Origin: Coriobacteriia bacterium
Lineage (GTDB): Bacteria > Actinomycetota > Coriobacteriia > Anaerosomatales > Anaerosomataceae
Reading direction: 5' to 3'
Assembly (NCBI GenBank): GCA_016938135.1
Contig: JAFGVD010000003.1
Location: 62,001 to 126,000, forward strand
DNA length: 64,000 nucleotides
Each line of letters opens with the position of its first letter. Position 1 is the stretch's first letter. The translations under genes and the position numbers were made by a program. Under the pieces are notes generated by a model. It had not been told where the DNA came from. It did no database searches and saw only the letters and a program-made list of their open reading frames with translations. Below, piece after piece: positions 18,896 through 27,839 of this stretch.

Positions 18896-19600
18896 GTGGT
18901 GTTCTCCGGAGGACGACCCACGAAGGTGGTGTCGGCAGTGGATGCGATCATCGTACTGCTCGTAGGAGCCCAGCGAGCCAGCCTACAGGCGTTGGCAAAG
19001 TCACTGGATAGCCAGACGGGTCTCACTTCGGCGGGCGTGCTCACGAATACCGCGGAGATCGCCACCTCCATCCGAAAGCACCACGCCACAGTGCTCCTCA
19101 TCGAGGGCGGACTTCTTGCCAACGACCCCGCCTGCACGCCGGTTGTCGATGCGATCACCGCCGACCCGGAAGTGCGCGTCATCATCATGGGCGGGAGTCA
19201 GGACGTCGCTACCTGGGCTCTGTGCGAGGGAGCGTGCGGCTTTGTCCCTGACGATGCGCACCTCGAAGACGTTGTCTCTGCGATACGGGACTCTGTGGGC
19301 GACGGTGTGGCGCTGATGCCCGCGATGCAGCTGGTGCTATTGAAGCGCTTCCAAGAAGTAGGTCCCGGTTGGACGCGGGGCGGTCAGGCCGCCTCCGGAC
19401 TCCTTACGGGACGCGAGATGGAGATCGTCCGTCTGATCGCCGACGGCGGCACCAACAGCAGTGTGGCCATCCGGTGTGGGATCTCCGAGAGCACGGTGAA
19501 AAACCATCTGGCCAACATATTCCGCAAGCTTGGTGCCTGTAGCCGGAGTCAGATGGTCGCCGAGGCGTTTCGCCACGGACTGCTCGATCGAGGTGAGTGA
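18896..19600 (+). CDS. LuxR-type response-regulator-like transcription factor with a degenerate receiver
   Basis: A 234-residue protein with a C-terminal LuxR/FixJ helix-turn-helix (LTGREMEIVRLIADGGTNSSVAIRCGISESTVKNHLANIFRKLG). The N-terminal 120 residues follow the receiver fold, but the acidic pair after strand 1 is absent (IIVLLVGAQ) and the phospho-acceptor position reads LLIEGG instead of a motif with Asp. Phosphorylation by a histidine kinase is therefore unlikely; another signal or constitutive binding is inferred. No kinase is adjacent. The start is uncertain: the track uses GTG at 18896, but GTG at 18926 after GGAGG is possible and would remove ten residues. Targets unknown. Confidence 0.85.
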   Translation: MVFSGGRPTKVVSAVDAIIVLLVGAQRASLQALAKSLDSQTGLTSAGVLTNTAEIATSIRKHHATVLLIEGGLLANDPACTPVVDAITADPEVRVIIMGGSQDVATWALCEGACGFVPDDAHLEDVVSAIRDSVGDGVALMPAMQLVLLKRFQEVGPGWTRGGQAASGLLTGREMEIVRLIADGGTNSSVAIRCGISESTVKNHLANIFRKLGACSRSQMVAEAFRHGLLDRGE

Positions 19601-19776
19601 CGTGTTCACGTTGGGGACGTCTCCGTTCGGCGGATTGCCCAAAAGTACTATACATAGCGCGGTCATGGTGCCTGTTCGCTCCATTGCCGCAACGACGGTT
19701 AACGCGCATAAAGAGACATGCTTTGGGCAGGACCGATGCCCTTCGACCTCGGTTTCCCTCCACTCGGGAGCTCCTC

Positions 19777-20115
19777 ATGCATGACTCAGACTCGCTCATA
19801 ACCGTGGTTCCTCTGGCGCGTGCAGACGCCGCGTCACTGGGTGAGTCGCGCTGCGCGATAGCCGCGACATTGGCAACGCCCGCACCCAGGATACTCGTGG
19901 ACCTCAGTGCGCTTGATGTCATCGACGGTCCCATCCTGGCTGCGATCTTCATAGCCTCCAAAGAGATGCCGGCGGATGGCAGGTTCGCCGTCCTTGCCTC
20001 GCAGAAGGTGATGGACACCATCGAGGAGTGGTCCCTAAACACGTTCTGGGACTGTTTCACTGACAGGGCGCTGGCTGAGACGCATCTTCTGACCGGCACG
20101 CACACTCTGCACTAA
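19777..20115 (+). CDS. STAS-domain protein (anti-anti-sigma-like)
   Basis: A 112-residue single-domain protein of STAS type: ILVDLSALDVIDGPILAAIFIASKEMP is the typical strand-loop-helix around the position that anti-sigma kinases phosphorylate. In SpoIIAA-like proteins that position is Ser (DSSG); here it reads DVIDG, so the usual phospho-serine is missing. I start at the ATG at 19777, where GGGAG lies upstream; the longer track ORF has no SD and non-coding character. No anti-sigma kinase or sigma gene is adjacent. It could bind another partner rather than act in a partner-switch pathway. Confidence 0.75.
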   Translation: MHDSDSLITVVPLARADAASLGESRCAIAATLATPAPRILVDLSALDVIDGPILAAIFIASKEMPADGRFAVLASQKVMDTIEEWSLNTFWDCFTDRALAETHLLTGTHTLH

Positions 20116-20222
20116 GGGACGTCCCGCGCGCTGTTGTTGGGGGTGAGTCTCGCCGAGTCTGCTACTATTCTGCTACCGGCAGATTGCCCCGATTCGGGGT
20201 TCCCAACCCTAAGGATGTCGCT

Positions 20223-21503
20223 ATGCGTGTGCTCGTCATCGGCGGAGGTGGCCGCGAACATGCGATCATCGACGCTCTCTCTCGCTCCTCCAAAGTCACC
20301 GCGCTGTTCTGTGCTCCCGGCAACGGGGGGACGGCGCTCCAGGGAACCAACGTCAACATCGAGTTGTTCGACCCCGTCTATATCGTCGAGTGGGCCGAGG
20401 CGAATGCTATCGATCTGGTAGTCGTCGGGCCTGAAGACCCGTTGGTGGTTGGCGCGGTCGACATCTGTCTCGCCTCGGGCATTCCGGCCTTCGGGCCGAA
20501 AGCCGCAGGCGCTCACATCGAGGGCTCGAAGTCCTTTGCCAAGGACCTGATGGCCAAATACGACATCCCTACTGCCAAGTACGGCGTGTTCGATACGTCG
20601 GAAGAGGCCATGGAGTACCTGGATACCCTGATCGCCCCCGTGGTCGTCAAGGCCGACGGTCTGGCCGCAGGCAAAGGCGTCGTTGTGGCGACCGACCTCA
20701 TCAAGGCGCGTGCGGCGGTCACCGAGTGCTTCGACGGTCGTTACGGGGACGCCGGTCAGCGTGTTGTCATCGAGGAGTTCCTTGACGGCCCCGAGTGTTC
20801 GCTGCTCGTCTTCACTGACGGCAAGACCGTGCTCCCTATGGTCCCCGCGCAGGACCACAAGCGCGCCTACGACAACGACGAAGGCCCCAACACCGGCGGC
20901 ATGGGCGTGTACTCGCCCGTCCCGGTCGTTGACGAGGCCACACTTGCACAGATGACCGCCATCATGGAACAGACGGTCGCTGCGTTCGTCTCGGAAGGGA
21001 TCGACTACCGGGGCGTGCTGTACGGCGGGTTCATCCTGACCGATGACGGCCCCAAGGTGCTTGAGTACAACGCCCGCTTCGGCGATCCGGAGACGCAGGT
21101 CGTGCTGCCGCGTTTGAAGACCGATATCGTGGACGTCTTCATGGCGTCCATCGAGCAGTGCCTTGATGAGCTCACTCTGGAGTGGAGCGATGACGCTGCG
21201 GTCAGCGTGGTTCTCGCATCCGGCGGATATCCCGACGTCTACGAAAAGGGCAAAGCCATCAAGGGCATCGATGCCGCCGAGAGGATCGAAGGCGTCCGCG
21301 TCTACCATGCGGGCACGGTGCTTGCCAAAGACGGCACCGTGTTCACCAACGGCGGACGCGTGCTCAACGTGACGGCTGTCGCACCCACGCTTGCCGAGGC
21401 GCGCTCGCGTGCTTATGAGGCCGTCGACCTCATAAGCTTCCAAGACATGCAGTACCGCACCGACATCGGCCTCAAGGCGCTTCGCGCTCTCGGGGAGGCA
21501 TAG
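20223..21503 (+). CDS. purD: Phosphoribosylamine-glycine ligase
   Basis: Second step of de novo purine synthesis: ATP-dependent joining of glycine to 5-phosphoribosylamine. The 426-residue length is normal. The N-terminal Rossmann-like motif GGGGREHA, the ATP-grasp core (VVVKADGLAAGKGVVVA, EEFLDGPECSLLVFTDG, ...VLEYNARFGDPETQVVLPRL) and the conserved QDHKRAYDND-GPNTGGMG block are all visible. The ATG at 20223 is preceded by AAGGA; the longer track start is unsupported. It leads an operon with a HemN-like gene three bases later and purE. Confidence 0.98.
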   Translation: MRVLVIGGGGREHAIIDALSRSSKVTALFCAPGNGGTALQGTNVNIELFDPVYIVEWAEANAIDLVVVGPEDPLVVGAVDICLASGIPAFGPKAAGAHIEGSKSFAKDLMAKYDIPTAKYGVFDTSEEAMEYLDTLIAPVVVKADGLAAGKGVVVATDLIKARAAVTECFDGRYGDAGQRVVIEEFLDGPECSLLVFTDGKTVLPMVPAQDHKRAYDNDEGPNTGGMGVYSPVPVVDEATLAQMTAIMEQTVAAFVSEGIDYRGVLYGGFILTDDGPKVLEYNARFGDPETQVVLPRLKTDIVDVFMASIEQCLDELTLEWSDDAAVSVVLASGGYPDVYEKGKAIKGIDAAERIEGVRVYHAGTVLAKDGTVFTNGGRVLNVTAVAPTLAEARSRAYEAVDLISFQDMQYRTDIGLKALRALGEA

Positions 21504-21506
21504 GCC

Positions 21507-22832
21507 ATGCTTGCCGAGAGACTGCTCTCTACCGCTGTCTCCATGGCGCAGAAGAGCTACTTCACCAAAGACCCGAAGCCGGTCATGTCTTTGCCTGCTC
21601 CCGCCGCAGGCAAGGAGTACCTGCTCTACGCGCACGTGCCGTTCTGTGAGCGCCTGTGCCCGTACTGCAGCTTCAACCGGTTCCCTTTCAACGACGAGCG
21701 GGCGCGCAGCTACTTCAAGAGCCTGCGGGCGCAGATGCGCATGGTGGCCGACCTGGGCTACGACTTCGGTTCGCTCTATATCGGTGGCGGCACGCCCACG
21801 ATCCTGATCGATGAGCTCTGCGAGACCATCGACCTCGCGCGTGAGCTCTTCTCCATCAAAGAGGTTTCCACCGAGACCAATCCCAACCACCTGATACCTT
21901 CAGTGCTGGAGCCGCTTAAAGACCGGGTGCAGCGCTTCTCGGTAGGCGTCCAGAGCTTTGACGACGATCTGCTTAAGCAGATGGACCGCTATGACAAATA
22001 CGGCTCAGGCGCTCAGATCTTGGAGCGCCTGCAGTCGCTGGAGGGTTTCTTCCATTCGCTCAACGTGGACATGATATTCAACTTCCCCAGCCAGTCCGAG
22101 GAAGTCTTGCGTGCAGACATCGCAGCGGTCAAGGCGAGCAAGTGTAACCAGACGACCTTTTACCCGCTCATGGCTTCGCGCTCTGTGGAGCGCAGCCTGC
22201 GCAACACCGTGGGCATGGTGGATTACGACCGCGAGGCCCGCTACTACAAGATCCTCGTCGACGAGCTGTCAGACACCTTCGAGCTCTCTACGGCGTGGAC
22301 GTTCTCGCGCACAGGTGGCGGCATGATCGATGAGTACATCGTGGACTACGAGGAGTACGTGGGCATCGGCAGCGGCGCGTTCAGCTACCTGGACGGTAAC
22401 ATCTACGTCACCACGTTCTCGTTGCGCGACTACGACAAGGCCATCGGCGAGGGCCGTATGCCGGTGGCGATAGGCAGCGCCAACAACAGCCTCGCCAATC
22501 AGATGCGCTATCGCTTCTTGATGGAGCTGTTCGGTCTGCGGCTGGACAAGCGCAAATTCGAGCGTGACTTCGGGGTCAGCGTGGAGCGAGGCCTGCGCAA
22601 GGAGATGCTGTTCTTCCGTACCTTCGGCGGCTTTGCCACGGACAACGCAGAGGAGCTGACCCTTACCGAGAAGGGCCGCTACCTTACGGTTGTGATGCAG
22701 CGTTCGATGTTCGCCGATCTCAACAACCTGCGAGACACAGCCCGCAACGCGCTATCAGCTGATGAGAGGGACCTGCTCTTCGGCGACGGAGAGCCCGCCT
22801 GTGGCGTTGACCACACCCCGCCCGTTCTCTGA
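21507..22832 (+). CDS. HemN/HemW-like radical SAM protein (coproporphyrinogen III oxidase family)
   Basis: A 441-residue radical SAM enzyme. The cluster motif is CERLCPYC (CxxxCxxC), followed by SFNRFPF and the SAM-contacting YIGGGTPT and ETNPNHL strands. The family includes anaerobic coproporphyrinogen dehydrogenase HemN, the heme chaperone HemW and heme-degrading ChuW/HutW enzymes. Sequence alone does not separate these, and I do not see the extra N-terminal residues that mark true HemN. Its place between purD and purE, with a three-base gap after purD and ten before purE, is unexpected for a heme gene and suggests either simple co-expression or another role. Oxygen-sensitive chemistry fits an anaerobic host. 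Confidence 0.85.
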   Translation: MLAERLLSTAVSMAQKSYFTKDPKPVMSLPAPAAGKEYLLYAHVPFCERLCPYCSFNRFPFNDERARSYFKSLRAQMRMVADLGYDFGSLYIGGGTPTILIDELCETIDLARELFSIKEVSTETNPNHLIPSVLEPLKDRVQRFSVGVQSFDDDLLKQMDRYDKYGSGAQILERLQSLEGFFHSLNVDMIFNFPSQSEEVLRADIAAVKASKCNQTTFYPLMASRSVERSLRNTVGMVDYDREARYYKILVDELSDTFELSTAWTFSRTGGGMIDEYIVDYEEYVGIGSGAFSYLDGNIYVTTFSLRDYDKAIGEGRMPVAIGSANNSLANQMRYRFLMELFGLRLDKRKFERDFGVSVERGLRKEMLFFRTFGGFATDNAEELTLTEKGRYLTVVMQRSMFADLNNLRDTARNALSADERDLLFGDGEPACGVDHTPPVL

Positions 22833-22842
22833 GGAGGAGACC

Positions 22843-23304
22843 ATGGCCGAGACACCCCTGGTAGGTATCGTGATGGGCAGCACCAGCGATATGCCCGTGA
22901 TGGAGGAGTGCGCCAAGCAGCTCGAGGCTTTCGGCGTGCCCTATGAGCTTATGGTCGCCTCGGCGCATCGTCAGCCGGAAAAGGTCCATGAGTGGGCGTC
23001 CACTGCAGCCGACCGTGGGATCCGCGTGATCGTCGCGGCTGCCGGCAAGGCTGCGCATCTGGGCGGCGTCGTGGCCGCCTTCACTCCGCTTCCGGTCATC
23101 ACCGTCCCCATGAAGACGTCTGATCTGGGCGGGCTGGATTCGCTGTTGTCCATGGTGCAGATGCCTACAGGAGTGCCGGTGGCGTGCGTTGCCATCAACG
23201 GCGCCAAGAACGCCGGTATCCTGGCGACTCAGATCCTGGGTACCGGGATGCCCGAGTACCGTGAAGTCATAAGCGCGATGAAGCAGGAGATGGCCGAAGG
23301 CTAG
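22843..23304 (+). CDS. purE: N5-carboxyaminoimidazole ribonucleotide mutase
   Basis: Purine step converting N5-CAIR to CAIR (or AIR plus CO2 in class II enzymes). The 153-residue length fits bacterial class I PurE. Typical motifs are [10 protein letters not shown] near the N-terminus, SAHRQPEKV with the catalytic His, and [25 protein letters not shown]. The ATG at 22843 has GAGGAGG directly upstream; the track start lies inside the preceding gene. No purK is seen next to it in this window. Confidence 0.97.
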   Translation: MAETPLVGIVMGSTSDMPVMEECAKQLEAFGVPYELMVASAHRQPEKVHEWASTAADRGIRVIVAAAGKAAHLGGVVAAFTPLPVITVPMKTSDLGGLDSLLSMVQMPTGVPVACVAINGAKNAGILATQILGTGMPEYREVISAMKQEMAEG

Positions 23305-23330
23305 GCCTGCTGACGAGGCAAGGGGAGCGG

Positions 23331-23861
23331 ATGAGCCAGGGTAGCGAGTCACCAGCGCAGGAAGTCGAGTATGCGAGGCCGGACGAGGCTGCGCTGCGCC
23401 AGTCCGCCGCGTACCGCAGGCAGCGGCTGCCCGTCATGGCTCTGTTCCTGGTGGGGGTCGTCATATGCGCCTTCGGCTTTAGACCGTTGGGTCAGGCGCT
23501 CGGGACGTTGGGAGCCAGTGTCTATGACACGATGGTGGCGGGCGGCGTGGCACAGATGAGCGCCGGACTTGCCATTTTGCTTATCGCCGATGGCGTCGGC
23601 TTCATCCTGGTGTTGTTGCTTGCGATGTTTGTCGGACCCCGCGTGCCCTCCGGGTTCCCGCATATCGTGCTCGGCATCCTGATACCGCTGACACTTGCCG
23701 TCATGCAGGCCGAGATGTCCACCCGCACCGGTGGTGCAGGCGGGCTTGCCGACACGGAGTTCGCCCGATGGAGCTTCGTGGTGATGTTCCTGGTGACCAT
23801 CGCCACCGCCGAAGGTGGCGTGGCCATGGGGCGTCATCGCCTGGAGAGACGCGCGGGCTAA
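23331..23861 (+). CDS. Four-helix membrane protein of unknown function
   Basis: A 176-residue protein at the end of the purD-purE cluster, 26 bases after purE. A charged N-terminal 30 residues is followed by about four hydrophobic helices (LPVMALFLVGVVICAFGF; MSAGLAILLIADGVGFILVLLLAMFV; HIVLGILIPLTLAVM; WSFVVMFLVTIATA). I recognise no family. Likely an integral membrane protein; a link with purine synthesis is not implied. Confidence 0.75.
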   Translation: MSQGSESPAQEVEYARPDEAALRQSAAYRRQRLPVMALFLVGVVICAFGFRPLGQALGTLGASVYDTMVAGGVAQMSAGLAILLIADGVGFILVLLLAMFVGPRVPSGFPHIVLGILIPLTLAVMQAEMSTRTGGAGGLADTEFARWSFVVMFLVTIATAEGGVAMGRHRLERRAG

Positions 23862-23866
23862 GAGCG

Positions 23867-24361
23867 CTACCAGCCCCAGGTGCCCGGTCCGCCTTTGAAT
23901 GGACCCACGATGTCTGATGTGATCCAGCCTCCGTAGAACTCACCGGGCTGCGGCTGGACGACCTCGCCATCGACGAGGCATGCGCTCACCTTGGCGGGAT
24001 GGAAGGCGATGTGGCCCGCGATCGAGGCATAGGCCTTGCTCGGTTCCGGGTACTGCCACGCGGCGTCTTCGGCAATCTGATCGCCTACTTTGATCGAGAG
24101 ATAGCGTGCCGAACCCTTGTATTCGCAGTAGGTGGTGCGCGAGTTCTCGCTGAGGAACTCGTCGCACACGTCCGTGCGGGGGATGTAGTAGACCGGCGGA
24201 TGGCTGGTCTCAAGTATCCTGATGGCCTTCCGGGTGTCGGCGATGAGCTCGCCGGCGAAGTAGACTTCTACATGCTGTGTGGAAGGGTCGACCCTGGGTG
24301 GCCTGGGATAGTCCCAGACGGATTCCTGCCCCGGTTCGGGCTTGATGCGCTCCGGCTCCAT
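23867..24361 (-). CDS. DUF427 family protein
   Basis: A 164-residue DUF427 protein. Signature segments are YFAGELIADTRKAIRILETSHPPVYYIPRTDV, CEYKGSARYLSIKVGD, AAWQYPEPSKAYASIAGHIAFHP and the C-terminal PGEFYGGWITSDIVGPFKG, all typical of this small beta-rich family. The biochemical role is unknown. It is convergent with the membrane protein gene, only five bases away, with no obvious terminator between them. The lead residues (MEPERIKPEPGQESVWDYPRPP) also match family members, which supports the start. Confidence 0.9.
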   Translation of the reverse strand: MEPERIKPEPGQESVWDYPRPPRVDPSTQHVEVYFAGELIADTRKAIRILETSHPPVYYIPRTDVCDEFLSENSRTTYCEYKGSARYLSIKVGDQIAEDAAWQYPEPSKAYASIAGHIAFHPAKVSACLVDGEVVQPQPGEFYGGWITSDIVGPFKGGPGTWGW

Positions 24362-24399
24362 AGCATCTCCTTTTGAGGTGATGCCAGGTACGTACCCTG

Positions 24400-25905
24400 C
24401 TAGACGCCGCCCAATGCAAGCGCGATGGATTCACGCACGATGGGCAGGATGACGGTCTCCCCACCCAGAACATGCGGAGTGCCCGTCTCGGCGGTGTTCA
24501 CCAGAAGCCTCTGGGCCACATCCGGATTCAGGCACGTCTTGGGCGTGAGGCCCAGAAACGTCCCCATGTGTGACGCCATGACGCCGCCTGCGAGCGCGTC
24601 GGGGAAGTCGTCGCCTGTTGCGATGGCCAGGCCACCAAAGCCCAGCGAGCTTTCCGGGAGGCAGAAGTCGATGATCTTGCCGGCGGTGGTGTAGCGATTG
24701 GAACCGTACAGGCGCGTGACGCCTTCGGTACCCACCATCGAAGCGAGGTCACTGGTGATCTGCGAGGACAGCGCGCTTGGGCCGCCCAGCATTATCGTGC
24801 GCGTGGCGCCGGTGCTTCTTATGGCCGAGGAGGCCTCGGCGGAGAGCGCGGTCGGTGCGCTGAGCAAGATCGGTCTTCCGGCATCGGCGGCAAAAGCGGA
24901 CGCCGCCAGCGCGTCCGGGAAGTTCAGTCCGGTGGCGACGAAGACGGTACCGTCGAACGTGCCGCCATCTGCCTGGATGCGGCTGACGGTCTCGTCCGCT
25001 ATCAGCCTGGCGGTGTCGTAGCGGTTGGTGCCGCCGATACGGGTGGCCTCAACGCTTGGCAACGCATCGAGCGTGTCGAAGACGCCTTGAGAGACTGCGG
25101 CCTCGCCGCCAATGACCAGGACCTTGGTTGCGCCAAGGCGGCCAATCTCTTCTATCACGCTGTCAGAGAGCCTTGCGGGATCTGTGAGAAGGATTGGACC
25201 GTCCACTGCTCCCGCCAGGGCTGCCGCTCCAAGCGCGTCGGGCCAGTTGGTTCCGGAGGCGATGACGACAGCTTCGGCTGAGCCGTCTCCGAAGGCCGTT
25301 TGAGAGGCTTTGACCGCTGTGTTGTAGCGGTTGCTCCCTGCCACCGGAGCGATGAACGGGGAGTAGTCGATGTTCTCGGTTATCCCGTTCAGCCGGTACG
25401 GTTTGTATGCCGTGTCGGCACCCCAATAGGGATAAGGAGTGACCCTGCAGACGGTCCCGTCGCCGGTCTTGTCCGATTGCGATGAACTCATCTCGTAAGC
25501 GTAGTAGGAGGCGTGGAGGGAGTCCGCCCAGCCGCCGAACACGACCGCGTGGGAGTCGTAGGCCACCAGGGCGTCGCCGGGCTGGAGCGCTTCTTTGGTC
25601 ACGAGGGTCGCGTAGTTGTGGAGGGTGCGGGTTGAGGCGCCGGTCTTGGGCAGGTTCCAGGCCATCGATGTGAAGCCCGAGCAGTCGCGCCGCCAGCCGT
25701 CGGCGGGGGATGTGACGATCTCGCCGGTCTCATCCGCCCAGCCGGTCTGCGTGTAGGGGATCTTCTTGTCGATCCACTGCTGAGCGCGGGACATGACCAG
25801 AGTGCGAGAAATCGCGGACGCGGGGGTTGCTCCAATCAACACTATAGCTACGGTGAGTGCCACAAGCATGCCCATGCGTGAGCGATTCGCGGCCGAATTA
25901 TCCAT
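24400..25905 (-). CDS. Cell-wall-binding repeat 2 protein with an NlpC/P60-like N-terminal domain
   Basis: A 501-residue secreted protein. A signal peptide (residues 1-32, ending ATPASA) precedes a cysteine-peptidase-like domain with RRDCSGFTSMAWNL, the Cys motif of NlpC/P60 or amidase folds, and a downstream His in DSHAVVFGG. From about residue 185 there are three CWB2 (PF04122) repeats, each opening with a (G)SNRYNTA / GTNRYDTA / GSNRYTTA motif and containing a WPDALGAAALAG-type segment. CWB2 triplets anchor clostridial and actinobacterial surface proteins non-covalently to wall polymers. The product is probably a wall-bound peptidoglycan-active or related enzyme. Catalytic activity is inference. 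Confidence 0.9.
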   Translation of the reverse strand: MDNSAANRSRMGMLVALTVAIVLIGATPASAISRTLVMSRAQQWIDKKIPYTQTGWADETGEIVTSPADGWRRDCSGFTSMAWNLPKTGASTRTLHNYATLVTKEALQPGDALVAYDSHAVVFGGWADSLHASYYAYEMSSSQSDKTGDGTVCRVTPYPYWGADTAYKPYRLNGITENIDYSPFIAPVAGSNRYNTAVKASQTAFGDGSAEAVVIASGTNWPDALGAAALAGAVDGPILLTDPARLSDSVIEEIGRLGATKVLVIGGEAAVSQGVFDTLDALPSVEATRIGGTNRYDTARLIADETVSRIQADGGTFDGTVFVATGLNFPDALAASAFAADAGRPILLSAPTALSAEASSAIRSTGATRTIMLGGPSALSSQITSDLASMVGTEGVTRLYGSNRYTTAGKIIDFCLPESSLGFGGLAIATGDDFPDALAGGVMASHMGTFLGLTPKTCLNPDVAQRLLVNTAETGTPHVLGGETVILPIVRESIALALGGV

Positions 25906-25977
25906 ATTGTGGCTCCTGTGTGCTGCGACTGTACTACGACTGTGTGTATCGGCAGGGAGAGTGTACTCCCTGAATCG

Positions 25978-26349
25978 CTACTCGGATACCAAGACGGCTT
26001 CTCCGGTGGCCTGCACCGGATAAGATTCGGCCACCGGTCCTGTGAACCACGCCTGTGCCTGCATCCCTTCTTCGATGTCGTCCAGAGTGATCGGCTCGGG
26101 AGACGCGCCGTCAACCATGCGGAACAGGCCGGTCTGTGATGTGACGGTGATCGATGCTTTCGCGTCGCCGGTCTCACCGGGGCGCTCCTCCACCTGGATC
26201 GCTCCGTTGCCACCGCTTCTGCTGACAGCCGTGATGGTGCCTTCGATGTCGGCCTGGCGCGTAGGCGGGGAGGGTGAGCAAGCGCAGAGCGAGAACAGCG
26301 CGGCTACCACCATGATGCAGGCCGCTCGCACAATGATCCGTCCTGACAT
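25978..26349 (-). CDS. Small lipoprotein, DUF3221-like
   Basis: A 123-residue lipoprotein. The start was placed at the ATG at 26349, which follows AAGGGGGG and opens a signal peptide MSGRIIVRAACIMVVAALFSLCAC with a lipobox. The mature domain (IEGTITAVSRSGGNGAIQVEE...ASITVTSQTGLF...EGMQAQAWFTGPVAESYPVQATGEAVLV) is a small OB-like beta barrel of the kind annotated DUF3221. Function unknown. It is divergent from the PadR operon, so the 26350-26546 region carries promoters for both. Confidence 0.75.
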   Translation of the reverse strand: MSGRIIVRAACIMVVAALFSLCACSPSPPTRQADIEGTITAVSRSGGNGAIQVEERPGETGDAKASITVTSQTGLFRMVDGASPEPITLDDIEEGMQAQAWFTGPVAESYPVQATGEAVLVSE

Positions 26350-26451
26350 GTCGCCCCCCTTGTACGTGTCGGTACCAAGGACGATGTACCCCCGAGAACA
26401 GGTTGATTCACGCTCATGTGAAACAAAGCACAAGAAAATCCCGATTCCCTC

Positions 26452-26510
26452 TTGACTAGTGTGAAGTTCACAGTATTATGGAATCGCACTAGTGGTAACT
26501 TCACAGTATG
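26452..26510 (+). promoter_or_regulatory. Promoter and repeated operator of the PadR operon
   Basis: TTGACT (26452-26457) and TATTAT (26474-26479) are separated by 16 bases, a good vegetative promoter. CTAGTGTGAAGTTCACAGTAT overlaps it and holds the perfect dyad GTGAAgTTCAC. A near-copy, CTAGTGGTAACTTCACAGTATG, lies about 33 bases further on. These are likely PadR binding sites for autoregulation. Confidence 0.7.
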
Positions 26511-26546
26511 CATAAGTTGAGAATTCAACCAGAAGGAGGTGTGACC

Positions 26547-26915
26547 GTGGAGGAGTTTGCTGACTCGATCGTCCGCAAGTTCCAAAAGGAATTGAACGCG
26601 GGCACTGTCTCCCTTGTGCTTCTGGCGATTATGGCCCGTTCCGATGAGCCGCTCTATGGCTATCAGATCGCCAAGCAGCTCGAGGGCGCAACGGATGACG
26701 GTGCACCGGTCAAGCAGGGGACGCTGTACCCCGTACTCCGATCGCTGGAGAGTCAGGGTCTGTTGTCGAGCAGGGTCGAGCCGTCGGTCTCGGGCCCGCC
26801 CCGCAAGTACTACTCCATAACCGAGGTGGGACGGGCGGTTCTGGTGAGCTGGAAGGAAGCATGGTCACGGACACGTGACTTTGTCGAGGGAAGACTGGAG
26901 GGAGGTCGTGACTAA
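26547..26915 (+). CDS. PadR family transcriptional regulator
   Basis: A 122-residue winged-helix regulator: LVLLAIMARSDEPLYGYQIAKQL, then KQGTLYPVLRSLESQGLLSSR and GPPRKYYSITEVGRAVL are the standard PadR N-terminal DNA-binding elements. The short C-terminus identifies a PadR-s1-like or small PadR protein. The start is the GTG at 26547, seven bases after GGAGG. Repeated operators overlap its promoter, so it most likely represses its own operon. The following HAAS, toast_rack and PLDc_N genes match the common PadR-envelope-stress layout. The inducing signal is unknown; cell-wall-active compounds are a reasonable guess. Confidence 0.93.
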   Translation: MEEFADSIVRKFQKELNAGTVSLVLLAIMARSDEPLYGYQIAKQLEGATDDGAPVKQGTLYPVLRSLESQGLLSSRVEPSVSGPPRKYYSITEVGRAVLVSWKEAWSRTRDFVEGRLEGGRD

Positions 26916-27819
26916 GATGATCGATCAGTACCTGGAGCAACTGAAGGCGAGTCTTGCTGGCGCCGATCCGGCGCTCATCCAAGACGCTATGTACGATGCC
27001 GAGGAGTACCTGCGCGCCGAGATGGAGGGCGTCGGTGCCGAGGAGGCCGAATCGCGTTTTGCCGGGGTCGTCGAGTCATACGGCACTCCCGGAGAAGTGG
27101 CCGACGCGTATCGCGAGACCGAGATCACGGTCAACCGTGCGCTCAAGGTACCGGAGCCGGCCGAGAAGCGCGGACCGTTGGCACGGTTCTTCGGCATCCT
27201 GGTCGACCCGATAGCCTACGGATCTCTGTTCTACCTGTTCCTCTCATTTGCCACAGGGATCGCGTACTTCACCTTCACGGCGACGATGCTGGGCACAGGT
27301 ATCGGGATGCTGATCGTGTGGGTAGGCATATTCATCCTGCTGGCGTTCTTTGCGATGGTCCGCGCGATAGGACTTGCGGAGGGACGCATGGTAGAAGGAC
27401 TGCTTGGGGTGAGAATGCCCAGACGACCCCGCGCGTTGCTGAGGCAGGCGGACTTCGGTCAGCGCCTGAGGCACTGGTTCACCGACCGTCGCACCTGGAC
27501 CTCGGTTCTCTACATGCTGCTGCAACTGCCCCTGGGAACGTTCTACTTCAGCCTGCTCGTCACGCTGATCTCGGTAAGTGGCACTGCGATCGCCTACCCG
27601 TTCTTGCAGGCGGCCGCGGACTACCCGCTGATCCAGTGGGGCCAATACGGCTACATGATCCAGCCGTGGGCGCAGCCGTTGGTGTCGATCGCAGGCGTTC
27701 TTGGCCTGCTGCTAACGCTGCACATAGCCAAGGCACTGGGCAAGCTGCACGGAGCTTACGCCAAGGCGATGCTCGTAGGAACGTATTCGGATTCACCTGA
27801 CGTGGTTGTGGCCGCGTAG
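26908..27819 (+). CDS. HAAS domain / putative-sensor membrane protein
   Basis: A 303-residue protein overlapping the end of padR. The N-terminal 80 residues form a HAAS-type helical domain (MIDQYLEQLKASLAGADPALIQDAMYDAEEYLRAEM...SYGTPGEVADAYRETE), normally found with PadR regulators. The rest is a polytopic membrane domain similar to the PF13796 putative sensor (PIAYGSLFYLFLSFATGIAYFTFTATM...). Start codons GTG 26908 (six bases after GGAGG) and ATG 26917 are both possible. PadR and HAAS proteins are believed to act together in controlling membrane-protein or envelope responses; the exact mechanism is not known. Confidence 0.88.
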   Translation: MTKMIDQYLEQLKASLAGADPALIQDAMYDAEEYLRAEMEGVGAEEAESRFAGVVESYGTPGEVADAYRETEITVNRALKVPEPAEKRGPLARFFGILVDPIAYGSLFYLFLSFATGIAYFTFTATMLGTGIGMLIVWVGIFILLAFFAMVRAIGLAEGRMVEGLLGVRMPRRPRALLRQADFGQRLRHWFTDRRTWTSVLYMLLQLPLGTFYFSLLVTLISVSGTAIAYPFLQAAADYPLIQWGQYGYMIQPWAQPLVSIAGVLGLLLTLHIAKALGKLHGAYAKAMLVGTYSDSPDVVVAA

Positions 27820-27839
27820 GTTTGAGGGAGTGGAGATAG

